The notes beneath the pieces are model-generated. The model saw only the letters and a program-made list of their open reading frames with translations. It made no database searches and was not told where the DNA came from. Made by a program: the position numbers and the translations under genes. Source: DAOPXV01 sp964551445 (GTDB lineage Bacteria; Muiribacteriota; UBA9980). From it: a stretch of 64,000 bases of DNA. Location of the stretch: assembly GCA_964551445.1 (NCBI GenBank), contig CAZKCG010000007.1, forward strand, positions 74,778 to 138,777, given 5' to 3'. Positions 44,272 through 53,021 of this stretch are shown here, piece by piece; within the stretch, counting starts at the first letter, position 1, and each line of letters starts with the position of its first letter.

Positions 44272-45540
44272 CTATTCTCTTATTTTCGTTCCGACGATCC
44301 GCTCGAGCATATTAAAATGAACGAGATAATCGACATAAGCCCTGATGTTTTCCATTTCAAAATTGAAGAGTTCCTGCTCGGTCATAACAAGGCTTTCATA
44401 ATCTATCTGCGAGTTTTGATATGCGATCATCGCGGCCTGCACCGACATGCCGGCCGAAGGGATAATGGATGCCGAATATTTATTCACAAGCTCGTTCTGC
44501 GCGGCGACATACGCCAGTTCTTCGGATATCATTCTAAAGGTGTCGTTTTCCATGGCGTTTTTCATTTCGCGGGCGGAGGAAAGTTCAGCTTCGACCGCTT
44601 TTATCTCTGAATTAATGCGCTTTTTATATAGCGGAATCGACGCGCCGACCATAACCGTCCATTTATTTTCCTCCATGTCTCCCCTTAAATTCGAATACTG
44701 CGCTGAAACCATGAAGTCCGGCTTCCGGCCGTATTTGGCGAGTTCGACGCTGTATTGATTCTTATCTATCATCTTCGAGGTAACGGCGATGTCGGAGTTG
44801 TTTTTTTTCGCGATGTCGAATAATTCCCCCGCGGACAATTTAATTTCACCGGTTTTCATCGCGAGGTCTATTTCGAAAGTATCATTTTCTTTTTTATTCA
44901 TAAAACTTTTTAATCTGGCTGTAAAGATGCCGTCATTCTTTTTTATGGTTATCAATTCGGTCTTCATTTTTTCAATGTCGAGGTTGAGTTTTATGACATC
45001 CGTCTGGCTCGCGAGTCCGAGCTGATATCGCTGCATTATTATGGACATGAAGTTGCTCAATATCGCGACGCTTTTTTCAACGATCTTTTTTTCGCTTCTG
45101 GCCATGAACAGCATATAATAATTTTCTTTTATATCCCTTATCAGGTTTTGTTTGTTGACATCTAAATTCGCCGCGGCGACTTCGCTCATGGCCATAGCAG
45201 CCTTGCCGCGCAGCGCTCTTTTTCCGGGACCGGGGAACATCTGTGAAAGCTTGAAATTCTTTCTCATGCCGCGCCCGAGGCTGGCCGATGAAACCGGCTG
45301 ATCGTCGAACATGATCTCGAATTGAGGATTATCAAGCGATCTTTCAACGACGCTCATCTCTTTGTCACGCTTTATCGTTTGCTGGTTGGACTTTAAAAGC
45401 GGATAATTTTCAAGTGAAATTTCCGTGATCTGATCGAGCGTCAGAACGGGGACCTTTTTTTCCTGAGCCGATGAAGCGGCGCAAAAGCACAACAGGATAA
45501 CGATTGAATAAAGAACAGTCAGTTTATTGGACAGTTTCAT
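44272..45540 (-). CDS. TolC/CusC-family outer-membrane channel protein
   Basis: 422 residues with a signal peptide (to about residue 25, ending SSAQ). Long alternating helices characteristic of outer-membrane efflux proteins are present in two similar halves, with typical segments TLDQITEISLENYPLLKSN and RYQLGLASQTDVIKLNLD. It forms the exit duct for the adjacent metal-efflux pump. Located 48 bases upstream of the MFP gene and 16 bases after the kinase gene. Confidence 0.92.
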   Translation of the reverse strand: MKLSNKLTVLYSIVILLCFCAASSAQEKKVPVLTLDQITEISLENYPLLKSNQQTIKRDKEMSVVERSLDNPQFEIMFDDQPVSSASLGRGMRKNFKLSQMFPGPGKRALRGKAAMAMSEVAAANLDVNKQNLIRDIKENYYMLFMARSEKKIVEKSVAILSNFMSIIMQRYQLGLASQTDVIKLNLDIEKMKTELITIKKNDGIFTARLKSFMNKKENDTFEIDLAMKTGEIKLSAGELFDIAKKNNSDIAVTSKMIDKNQYSVELAKYGRKPDFMVSAQYSNLRGDMEENKWTVMVGASIPLYKKRINSEIKAVEAELSSAREMKNAMENDTFRMISEELAYVAAQNELVNKYSASIIPSAGMSVQAAMIAYQNSQIDYESLVMTEQELFNFEMENIRAYVDYLVHFNMLERIVGTKIRE

Positions 45541-45556
45541 AAATATTTCTCCTCAC

Positions 45557-46612
45557 TCAGGCGTTTTGTATTTTTAAATCCGCCGGCAATGCCACAGTGA
45601 ACATGGCTCCGGAACCGGCATCGCTTTCAATTGTAACGGTGCCGTTGTGAAGTTCGACTAATTCTTTAACGATGGTGAGTCCAAGGCCCGTGCCCTGGGT
45701 ATTAAGGTTAAGAAGTTTTTTGCTTTTCGCCTGCTCGAATTTATTGAAAATTCTGCCATGGTCTTCTTTAGAAATCCCCGGCCCATCATCAGATACTGTA
45801 AAATATATTTTATCGTTTTCGGCCCGAACCTCGAATTTCACTGTTTTTTTAGCGCATTTCACTGCATTGGATATCAAATTATTAAAAATTCTGATCAGTT
45901 TCAACCGATCAGCCTTGAATGTCGTTGTGAGCGCGAGATGACCGGAAGTCAGTTCAATCTTTTGTGAGGCCGAATAATCTTTCATGCCGTTTATCACCTC
46001 GTCTATAAGCCCGTTGATCTCGATCTCGCTTAGATGAAGCGTTTCTTTTCCGGACTCCAGTTTGGAAAGGTGAAGTATTTCATGGATGAATTTTTCCATT
46101 ACCGTCAGATTTTGAAGTCCGGTTTCAACAAATTGTTTCTGCATCTCGGTAAGACCGACCTTCGACTGAATAAGCTGCATGCACATAGATACTCCGCACA
46201 GCGGCGCTTTAAGATCGTGCGAACATACCGCGAGGAAGTCATCCTTCATTTTATTCAACCGCTTAAGTTCTATATTCGCCTCATCAACACGCGCTTTTTC
46301 AAGGACGGTTTCATATTCGCGCCTTGAAATGACGAAACCGATCATCGCACCTAAAAATGCGTATGAAAGCGACATTGGAAGCATTTCAAAACTGAAGGAA
46401 TGAAAAAAATGATGAAGAATTCCCATATCGCCGCCTGATGCCGGCGCCTTACCCATATCCATTCCATGCATGGAATAAGAAGCCGGCAATGCGGCTTTGC
46501 GTTCGAAATATTCGAAAACTATCATTGAATAAGGATGAATTATAAAATATGCGATCAGAACGTTAACAAGAATATTTTTAAGGTATATCTTGACTTTAAT
46601 ACTTTCCATCAT
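45557..46612 (-). CDS. Sensor histidine kinase with Met/His-rich periplasmic loop
   Basis: About 351 residues from the ATG at 46612 (the frame reaches a weak TTG at 46651). Two membrane segments flank a short periplasmic loop rich in Met and His (YSMHGMDMGKAPASGGDMG...HHFFHS), a plausible copper or silver sensor. A coiled coil follows, then HisKA with SHDLKAPLCGV, and HATPase with NLISNAVKCAK, SDDGPGIS, and GTGLGLTIV. Encoded in the efflux operon and opposite a sigma-54 response regulator, as in ZraSR-type metal two-component systems, so it probably controls the pump. Confidence 0.9.
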   Translation of the reverse strand: MMESIKVKIYLKNILVNVLIAYFIIHPYSMIVFEYFERKAALPASYSMHGMDMGKAPASGGDMGILHHFFHSFSFEMLPMSLSYAFLGAMIGFVISRREYETVLEKARVDEANIELKRLNKMKDDFLAVCSHDLKAPLCGVSMCMQLIQSKVGLTEMQKQFVETGLQNLTVMEKFIHEILHLSKLESGKETLHLSEIEINGLIDEVINGMKDYSASQKIELTSGHLALTTTFKADRLKLIRIFNNLISNAVKCAKKTVKFEVRAENDKIYFTVSDDGPGISKEDHGRIFNKFEQAKSKKLLNLNTQGTGLGLTIVKELVELHNGTVTIESDAGSGAMFTVALPADLKIQNA

Positions 46613-46673
46613 ATCTCTTAAACTTTCCAGCGTTTCAGTGCCTGTTTTCAACCGGACAATCGTTTGTTTTTTT

Positions 46674-46702
46674 AAAGCCCTGAAGTTTCATTTCAGGGCT
46701 TT
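46674..46702. terminator. Hairpin between metal-binding protein and kinase genes
   Basis: AAAGCCCTGAA pairs with TTCAGGGCTTT. It lies directly downstream of the YHS-like gene and upstream of the kinase gene. It could attenuate the downstream efflux genes; no strong T-run extends beyond the stem. Confidence 0.55.
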
Positions 46703-46724
46703 AAAATTTATTCGCTGATATATG

Positions 46725-47204
46725 TTATTTTTTTTCCGTTTTGCAATCCGCGCACGGCTCTACCTTGCCGGCTTTAAAATCATCTTTCGTGAATTTTTTT
46801 ACGCAGTCGTTACAGCAGAAATTATATAACTTTCCATCTTTTATAGCCGTTATGCTTTTATCCACGGCCTCGCCCGTAACGGGACATTCTTTATTGCCTA
46901 CAATCTCGATCTTCGCCTGGTCTTTTTCAGCGACGGGAACGACTTTCGCTATGTATTTAGCGGGATCTTTCTTGAATTCAGCGGGACATCCGTTGCAGCA
47001 GAAATGATACATTTTGCCCTCGTGTATCGTATAAAGGCCCTCAAGAGCATCTCCGCCCATTACAGGGCATTTTGCGTTCTTAAGATCAATCACGAATTGT
47101 TTTTCGGCCTTGTCCGTTTTTTTGTCTTCGGCATACGCCGCAAAATTTAAAGCCACAAGGGATACGATGAGAATAAAGGATAATAATACGGTAATTTTTT
47201 TCAT
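46725..47204 (-). CDS. Secreted protein with two YHS-like metal-binding domains
   Basis: 159 residues with a signal peptide (to about residue 25, FAAYAE). Two YHS-like modules follow: NAKCPVMGGDAL...YHFCCNGCPAEFKKDP and NKECPVTGEAV...YNFCCNDCVKKFTKDD. A further CADC pair is at the tail. Such domains bind copper or other soft metals. It is the first gene of the metal-efflux run, with a promoter (TTGCAT-17-TATAAT) and GGAGG upstream, so it may act as a periplasmic metal chaperone for the pump. Confidence 0.85.
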   Translation of the reverse strand: MKKITVLLSFILIVSLVALNFAAYAEDKKTDKAEKQFVIDLKNAKCPVMGGDALEGLYTIHEGKMYHFCCNGCPAEFKKDPAKYIAKVVPVAEKDQAKIEIVGNKECPVTGEAVDKSITAIKDGKLYNFCCNDCVKKFTKDDFKAGKVEPCADCKTEKK

Positions 47205-47239
47205 AGTTTTCCTCCGTTCAAATTCTTTAGTATTTAACT

Positions 47240-47268
47240 ATTATAGCCTAGCGTTCAATGAAATGCAA
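47240..47268 (-). promoter_or_regulatory. Sigma-70-type promoter of the metal-efflux operon
   Basis: On the minus strand TTGCAT (47263-47268), 17 bases, TATAAT (47240-47245), about 35 bases before the YHS-like gene start. Confidence 0.7.
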
Positions 47269-47418
47269 TATTATTGTTCGGCCGTTTTATGATACCGGTC
47301 CCCATGACCGATGTTAGTATATCGCATACATTTAACCACGACATATTTTAATGCAAAATTCATGCCATTTAATATCATTCATTACTACAAGCATTACAAA
47401 AATATATCAGACCCGTTT

Positions 47419-47444
47419 CGACAATTTTGTCGACGAATTTGTCG
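47419..47444. promoter_or_regulatory. Two overlapping 14-base palindromes, possible operator
   Basis: CGACAA-TT-TTGTCG (47419-47432) is a perfect inverted repeat and shares its last CG with a second, imperfect CGACGAATTTGTCG (47431-47444). They lie between the divergent efflux and response-regulator genes, next to the regulator promoter, a natural place for regulator binding. Confidence 0.55.
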
Positions 47445-47450
47445 TATTTA

Positions 47451-47479
47451 TTGAATTAAAATCAATTTTTTGTTAAAAT
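47451..47479 (+). promoter_or_regulatory. Sigma-70-type promoter of the response regulator gene
   Basis: TTGAAT (47451-47456), 17 bases, TAAAAT (47474-47479); about 70 bases before the regulator start. Confidence 0.55.
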
Positions 47480-47518
47480 ACCGGCAATACCTGAAAAGCT
47501 TATGAAAGGAAGGACCGA

Positions 47519-47581
47519 ATGACGTTTAAAGAAATGATAAAGGAGTCCCGCCTTGAAACGCAGAATTTTACTCGTAGATGA
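47519..47581 (+). CDS. Possible 20-residue leader peptide
   Basis: MTFKEMIKESRLETQNF plus three residues, with a strong AAGGAAGG ribosome site 5 bases upstream. It overlaps the TTG start of the response regulator in another frame. The stronger signal belongs to this short frame, so it may couple or gate translation of the regulator. Confidence 0.4.
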   Translation: MTFKEMIKESRLETQNFTRR

Positions 47582-48908
47582 CGAATCATACCAGCTGCAG
47601 TTATTGAAGGGTTTGTTTGAATCAAAGAAATATATCGTGGAATGCGCTGGTTCGAAAACCGAAGCCCTGGAAAAGCTCGCTGATTTCTGTCCCGATCTGA
47701 TCCTTACCGACTTCGCCATGCCTGACGGTTCGGGCCTTGAACTCGTTCTGGAGGCCAAAAAGATAATGCCGCAGGTAGCCTCGGTGATCGCCACCTCCTA
47801 CGGCTCGATAAGGGCTGCGGTGGACGCCATAAGGCAGGGCGTCGACAACTATCTTGAAAAACCCGTCGACCTGGACCTTTTAGAACTCATACTCGACAAT
47901 ATATTCGAGGGCAGAAGGCTCGCGGCCGAGAACAAAGTTATACGCGATAGCGTCATCGATCCCGTGCCGGCGCTGCTCGGCAACGATCCCAAGATCGCAA
48001 AGATAACCGAAATGATAGAAAAAGTAGCGCCGCTTGATACGACGGTTCTTATAACTGGCGAAACCGGCACCGGCAAGGAAGTGGTGTCGTCTTTGATATG
48101 GCGTAATTCCGAACGCTGCGGGCGGACATATCTTAAGATAAACTGCGCGGCGATACCCGAAACGCTTTTCGAAAGCGAACTTTTCGGCCATGAGAAAGGG
48201 GCTTTCACCGGCGCGGCGGAAAGAAAACCCGGGATCATCGAATCGGCGAACGGCGGAACTCTTTTACTCGACGAGATCGGAGAAATGCCTGCGGCCGTTC
48301 AGCCCAAACTATTAAGATTTCTGGAATCGCGGGAATATTTCCGCGTTGGTTCATCAAAGCCGCAGCGTGCCGACGTACGAATGATATTCGCTACTCAAAG
48401 AGATCTTTCGCATCTGGTAGCGGAACAGAAATTCCGGGAAGACCTTTATTTTAGAATTAACGTGGTGAACATTCATCTGCCGCCGCTGCGGGACAGGAAA
48501 AAAGATATTTTTGAAATTTACGACCATTTCATAAAAATTATCGCAAAAAGAATAAATAAACCCGTTCCCGAAATCGGCGCGGATTTTATCGAAAAACTGA
48601 CCGGATATGAATGGCCGGGAAACGTTCGCGAACTTATCAATTCAGCCGAACGCCTTCTGATCTTTTCAAGGCCGGGGCCACTTTCCGCTGAAGACTTTTC
48701 TTATATATCGCCTAAATCAAATTCTTCAAAAGCTGAAAACAACGCTTTAAAAAACTTCGGTCATTCCATGACGGCGGCGGTTGAAGAACTCGAAAAAGCC
48801 TACATAGAAAGAGCTCTTAAAAACTCGGCGAATCAGTCTGAAGCGGCTTTAAAAATAGGCATTTCAGAAAGGGTTATGCGCTATAAAATTAAAAAATACG
48901 GACTTTGA
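47553..48908 (+). CDS. Sigma-54-dependent response regulator (NtrC/ZraR family)
   Basis: 451 residues: REC domain (1-120) with the acceptor Asp53 in LTDFAMPDG; AAA+ domain (about 140-375) with Walker A GETGTGKE (169-176), the sigma-54-contact loop GAFTGA (216-221), and Walker B-like GGTLLLDEIGEM; and a C-terminal Fis-type helix-turn-helix (QSEAALKIGISERVMRYKIKKYG). Start is TTG with AAGGAG 7 bases upstream. Opposite the metal-efflux operon and its kinase, hence the likely partner. Followed after 22 bases by a radical SAM gene. Confidence 0.93.
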   Translation: MKRRILLVDDESYQLQLLKGLFESKKYIVECAGSKTEALEKLADFCPDLILTDFAMPDGSGLELVLEAKKIMPQVASVIATSYGSIRAAVDAIRQGVDNYLEKPVDLDLLELILDNIFEGRRLAAENKVIRDSVIDPVPALLGNDPKIAKITEMIEKVAPLDTTVLITGETGTGKEVVSSLIWRNSERCGRTYLKINCAAIPETLFESELFGHEKGAFTGAAERKPGIIESANGGTLLLDEIGEMPAAVQPKLLRFLESREYFRVGSSKPQRADVRMIFATQRDLSHLVAEQKFREDLYFRINVVNIHLPPLRDRKKDIFEIYDHFIKIIAKRINKPVPEIGADFIEKLTGYEWPGNVRELINSAERLLIFSRPGPLSAEDFSYISPKSNSSKAENNALKNFGHSMTAAVEELEKAYIERALKNSANQSEAALKIGISERVMRYKIKKYGL

Positions 48909-48930
48909 CCTTTTAAGGGAGAACGGCCAC

Positions 48931-49542
48931 ATGACCGAAAATAAATTTATGCATATAAGCCTTATACATTATCCGGTGCTCGCTCTCGGGCCCGGGAAAC
49001 GCGCCGGGCTGTGGACCCAGGGCTGCACTCTGAGATGCCCGGGCTGCATGTCTCATCACACCTGGGAGTTCACGAAAGAGAGCGGGACCCCGCTCAATAA
49101 AATTAAAAAATCGCTTAAAATATTTGGGGATGCCGGGGCCGAAGGCCTCACGATATCCGGCGGCGAGCCTTTCGATCAGCCCGCCGCGCTCTATGAACTT
49201 TTAAAGGCGGCACGAAAAATAGAATATAATGATATTCTTATATATAGCGGTTATGGTTACGAATACCTGAAAACCCGTCACGCCGGGATCTTAGAACTCG
49301 CGGACGCTTTGATAGACGGTCCTTTTATCAGCGGCGAAGAAACCGTAAACATCTGGAAGGGATCGGAAAACCAACAGCTTACGATACTCTCAAAAAACCC
49401 GGAAACAAGGAAAAAGTATAGCGCGTACAAAAGGCGGACCGGAAAAAGGAATATCCAGGTGGCGGAAAAGGACGGAAAAATATTTATTATTGGCGTGACC
49501 AGACAGTCGGACACCGGTAAACTCAGTTCGCTTTTTATTTAG
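48931..49542 (+). CDS. NrdG-like radical SAM activating enzyme
   Basis: 203 residues, the size of anaerobic ribonucleotide reductase or pyruvate-formate-lyase activases. Radical SAM motif C32-x3-C36-x2-C39 (QGCTLRCPGCM), SAM-binding GGE in TISGGEPFDQP, and NrdG-like DALIDGPF. It would transfer an electron to SAM to make a glycyl radical on a partner. No glycyl-radical enzyme is nearby. It shares an operon with the sigma-54 response regulator, an unusual pairing, and its last 8 bases overlap the convergent activator gene. Confidence 0.88.
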   Translation: MTENKFMHISLIHYPVLALGPGKRAGLWTQGCTLRCPGCMSHHTWEFTKESGTPLNKIKKSLKIFGDAGAEGLTISGGEPFDQPAALYELLKAARKIEYNDILIYSGYGYEYLKTRHAGILELADALIDGPFISGEETVNIWKGSENQQLTILSKNPETRKKYSAYKRRTGKRNIQVAEKDGKIFIIGVTRQSDTGKLSSLFI

Positions 49543-50569
49543 CGCTGTCGTCTAACTGATATTTTTTTAATTTTTCGTAAAGAGTGGTGCGGTCGATGCC
49601 GAGGATCCTGGCGGTTTTGGATTTATTATTGGAACTTTTTTCAAGTACCATGGTTATATAATTTTTTTCGATCTCTTCAAGGGACAACATGCGGTCGCCG
49701 AGAAAAACGCTCAATGCGCTCGAATTCAGCTCAGCTGAAGGAGCGGCCGTATTCTGACAGGACCCGGCGTCGCCGTTTCTGGAGGCGTCGGGCGCGAACT
49801 GAACGGGAAGATGCTCAACGAAGATCTGCGTGATATGGCTGCCTATTAAAAGCATGGTCCTTTTTATTATGTTTCTGAGTTCTCTCACGTTTCCGGGCCA
49901 GTCGTGCTTTTGAAGAAGGCCGAGGGCCGCGAGGGAAACGGATTCTATTTTTTTATTCAATTCTTTGTTGCATTCCTGAATAATGTCCCAGAGTATGAGA
50001 TGGAGGTCGGAATGGCGTTCGCGCAGCGGCAGAAGATTCACGGTGATCTCGTTTATCCTGTAAAAAAGATCGTTCCTGAATTCTTTTTCAGCGATGGCTT
50101 TTACAAGGTTTTTGTTCGTGGCGGCCAGAAGCCTGATATCGACCTTGACGGTCTTGCTGGATCCGACAGGCTGGATCTCGCGGTTTTCAAGCGCGCGAAG
50201 TATCTTTGCCTGCATCGTAGGGCTCATGTCGCCTATCTCGTCAAGAAAGAGCGTTCCGCCGCTGGCTTCCTTGAATTTGCCCTCGAGGTTCGAAACGGCG
50301 TCGGTGAAAGCGCCTCTGACGTGGCCAAAGAGAACCGATTCTATAAGGTTATCGGGAATAGCCGAGCAGTTCACGGCGATGAATGGTTTGCCGGCCCTTT
50401 TCGACCGTTCGTGTATGGCCTGCGCCATAAGCTCCTTGCCGGTGCCGGATTCGCCGAGAATAAGCACCGTAGCGTCCGTCTGAGCTATGTCCTGCGCGAG
50501 GTTGAACACTTCTATCATTTTGGGTTCGGCCGAAATAAGCCTTCCGAACCTTATTATTTCTCCGTCCAA
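49535..50569 (-). CDS. Sigma-54 activator without receiver domain
   Basis: 344 residues consisting of only AAA+ and DNA-binding parts. Walker A GESGTGKE (39-46), sensor and arginine-finger regions, and a C-terminal Fis-type helix (KSKTARILGIDRTTLYEKLKKYQ). The sigma-54-contact loop reads GAFTDA (86-91) rather than GAFTGA. Only about 10 residues precede the AAA+ domain, so activity is probably set by expression level or a partner protein, as for PspF. Start is TTG with AAGGAT upstream. Convergent with the radical SAM gene. Confidence 0.92.
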   Translation of the reverse strand: MDGEIIRFGRLISAEPKMIEVFNLAQDIAQTDATVLILGESGTGKELMAQAIHERSKRAGKPFIAVNCSAIPDNLIESVLFGHVRGAFTDAVSNLEGKFKEASGGTLFLDEIGDMSPTMQAKILRALENREIQPVGSSKTVKVDIRLLAATNKNLVKAIAEKEFRNDLFYRINEITVNLLPLRERHSDLHLILWDIIQECNKELNKKIESVSLAALGLLQKHDWPGNVRELRNIIKRTMLLIGSHITQIFVEHLPVQFAPDASRNGDAGSCQNTAAPSAELNSSALSVFLGDRMLSLEEIEKNYITMVLEKSSNNKSKTARILGIDRTTLYEKLKKYQLDDSAK

Positions 50570-50673
50570 TTTTTATCCTTGTATTTTTAATGATAATATT
50601 TTATAATTCGTTGATATTTTATATCAATCAACAACCATTGTCAACGATTTTTTTAAAAAGGCGGGTTTGGTTT

Positions 50674-52821
50674 ATGCGCACATTTTTTATTCTAAATCAT
50701 AAAATAAATATCATCTCTCTCATATTTTCTTATCTGTCCATCATTGCCTGTTTTTCGACGGCTCATGCCGAAAACGGCTTCCCTATGAGAATAAACGATA
50801 GTTTATCCGCTACCTTCAGCGAATACAGGCGCGGCCACCTCCACGCGGGAAACGATATGAGAACGCTTCGAAAAACTAAACTTCCGGTCCTCGCGCCGTG
50901 CGACGGAAAAATAATAAAATTGAGCGGCGACGAGAACGGCTACGGAATGCAGCTTATCATGGAAGGGACTGACGGCAGGAAGTATAGTTTCGCTCATCTG
51001 GATTCGTTCGAGAACGACAGACTGAAATTGAGCGAGTTCGTCCGGACCGTCAGAAACAAAGCCCAGCGCCGTTTTCCGTTCGAAGCCGACCTGGTTTCAT
51101 CTGATATTAAAGTGAAAAAAGGCGAATTGATAGCTTATTCAGGAGACACAGGCGCCGGCCCGGCGCATCTTCATTACGAAATATGCGACGCTTCGGACAT
51201 GCTGTTAAATCCGATGAAGTTAATGAGCAAGGACGAGACCATAGATCCCACGCCGCCCGTCATAGCCTCCTTCACGATACAGCCGCGCGACGAGAATTCT
51301 TTCGTGGAAGGAAAGCCGCTGCGCCGTTTTTTTTCGCTGGAAAAAAATAATGAAGATCTGAAATTCAACGCCTGCGGAAAATTCGCGTTATGCGTAAGGG
51401 CCTATGACGAGAACCGCTATATCAGCGAGAACGCCTCGAGACTGGGCCTTTACAAATTATCGTTTTCGATCAATAAAACGCCGGTTTACGGCGTCGCCTT
51501 CGATTCATTCCACCGCGCGTTCATCAGAAAACCGGAATACGTTTACGACCTTTATTATTCCGACGCGGCCGGCGGAAATTTTTATTACAATATGTTCGAC
51601 GGAACAAGCGGCAGCTCAAAGCCTGAATATATTATCGAAAATAAGAACGGAGGCGTCTTCGAAATTTCGGAAGGCCGTGATTATATTTTCGAAATAACGG
51701 CGGAAGATTACCACGGGAACAGAAGCCTTAAAGAATTTTCGATACACGGCGCGAAGACCGCGTCCGTCGAGATAAGATCCGCAGCCGCCGCAAAGAAAAC
51801 CACGGGCTTTAAAGCAAAAGATAAAAAAAATCAAAAACAGGACGCTAAATTAAAAAAAGATACGGCTCCCGCACCGGCCAATAACATGAAATTAGAATAT
51901 AATGAGAACGGCCTTTTATTAAGGCTTGGCGGCGTAAAAACCACGGACGCGGCCAAACTTTATTTCGACATAGATAAAAACGCGCGGCGCGAGATACCGT
52001 CTTTCATTGATAACGGCACAATATGTTTTTTCTTTTCATACGAGGACGCCGTTAAAAATCCCGTTTTTTATATCGAGATAAAAAACGCCGCAGGAATGCA
52101 GATCTTTTATGAAGGCCGGATGATGAAGGTCTATAAGGTGACGCCGGGATCTCAGATATCCGGCGCGGAATTCGGTTCTTTTTCCTTCGTGGTGTCCGAA
52201 TACTCTAATATGCGCGATCCTTTATATGCCGGTTCCGAAGAAGTTTTTGAAGTTAATTCGCCGAAGCCTGAGGTCCCGGGTTCAGCCTCCATAGCCTTTT
52301 CTAAACTGCCGCTTTCAGCGCGGGCGTTCTATAAAATTTCCGCGGGCGCCGTAAAAAAACTCTCCGCAGGAATTTACATGAGATCAGGCAAAAACATCTC
52401 ATTCATGGGTAATTCGTCGCAAAAATACCTGGGCGAAGAGTTCATGGAAGCCGAATTCCGATATTTAAAGCGGCTTTCGGTGACGATCGCAGAGGATGTC
52501 CAGACGCCTCAGATAAAACCCCTTAAACAGACCGTTCGCGCGCTCGCGAAACCGATCGGCATTTCCCCTGACGCGAACCGGAATTTCCTTTCTTTTTCGC
52601 TTTCGGATAAAGGATCGGGAATATTGCGCGAGGATATTAAATATTATCTGGACGGCTCGCTTTGCGGCAATTTTGAATATATTTCCGGCACGCTCAACTG
52701 CTACCTTCAAAATTATAACGTCCAGCCTGCTTTAAAAACGGGAAATCACGCCATAAAGATCGCCGTCACCGACAGAGCGAAGAATACGGCGGTGTTCGAG
52801 AAAATTTTCAAGGTCAAATAA
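50674..52821 (+). CDS. Large M23-family peptidase with C-terminal beta domains
   Basis: 715 residues from the ATG at 50674; the frame is open to 50590, but the later start gives a proper signal peptide ending STAHA. An M23/LytM domain (about 35-175) has HAGNDMR, SFAHLDSF and GPAHLHYEI, the zinc-binding His and Asp set. The remaining 500 residues are beta-rich repeats, with a Lys-rich linker at about 370-400, and end in an Ig-like DRAKNTAVFEKIFKVK. This layout recalls large cell-wall M23 proteins with bacterial Ig tails. The gene ends just before a group II intron remnant. Confidence 0.85.
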   Translation: MRTFFILNHKINIISLIFSYLSIIACFSTAHAENGFPMRINDSLSATFSEYRRGHLHAGNDMRTLRKTKLPVLAPCDGKIIKLSGDENGYGMQLIMEGTDGRKYSFAHLDSFENDRLKLSEFVRTVRNKAQRRFPFEADLVSSDIKVKKGELIAYSGDTGAGPAHLHYEICDASDMLLNPMKLMSKDETIDPTPPVIASFTIQPRDENSFVEGKPLRRFFSLEKNNEDLKFNACGKFALCVRAYDENRYISENASRLGLYKLSFSINKTPVYGVAFDSFHRAFIRKPEYVYDLYYSDAAGGNFYYNMFDGTSGSSKPEYIIENKNGGVFEISEGRDYIFEITAEDYHGNRSLKEFSIHGAKTASVEIRSAAAAKKTTGFKAKDKKNQKQDAKLKKDTAPAPANNMKLEYNENGLLLRLGGVKTTDAAKLYFDIDKNARREIPSFIDNGTICFFFSYEDAVKNPVFYIEIKNAAGMQIFYEGRMMKVYKVTPGSQISGAEFGSFSFVVSEYSNMRDPLYAGSEEVFEVNSPKPEVPGSASIAFSKLPLSARAFYKISAGAVKKLSAGIYMRSGKNISFMGNSSQKYLGEEFMEAEFRYLKRLSVTIAEDVQTPQIKPLKQTVRALAKPIGISPDANRNFLSFSLSDKGSGILREDIKYYLDGSLCGNFEYISGTLNCYLQNYNVQPALKTGNHAIKIAVTDRAKNTAVFEKIFKVK

Positions 52822-52834
52822 GATCCATAAAATT

Positions 52835-52948
52835 TTAGCCCTGCCTTCAGATTACACCTCGCGGCACTCCTGCCGTTTGGCTAATGGCCTCTGATATCAA
52901 CCCCATAGCGAACTTGCACCGTCAAGTTATCGCCCATGCCGGGCGCAC
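52835..52948 (-). mobile_element. Remnant of the 5' end of a group II intron
   Basis: On the minus strand the segment starts GTGCGCCCGGCATGGGCG, the conserved 5' end of bacterial group II introns. It continues with a block ending GACGGTGCAAGT, then GGCAGGAGTGCC and GCGAGGTGTAATCTGAAGG, which match the domain I region of known bacterial introns. No reverse transcriptase frame or 3' end (domain V) follows; the copy stops about 110 bases in, next to the peptidase stop codon. It begins about 10 bases past a terminator hairpin, the preferred target of class C introns. Confidence 0.7.
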
Positions 52949-52955
52949 CAAAATT

Positions 52956-52987
52956 AAAAGCCGCCCTGTAACGAGCGGCTTTTTTTA
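52956..52987. terminator. Bidirectional intrinsic terminator
   Basis: AAAAGCCGC...GCGGCTTTTTTT between two convergent M23 genes; T-runs on both sides. It ends the plus-strand peptidase gene and the minus-strand gene at 53022, and adjoins the intron remnant. Confidence 0.85.
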
Positions 52988-53021
52988 TAATGCTTTATAT
53001 TTTTCGTTTTCCGGCGTTTAT

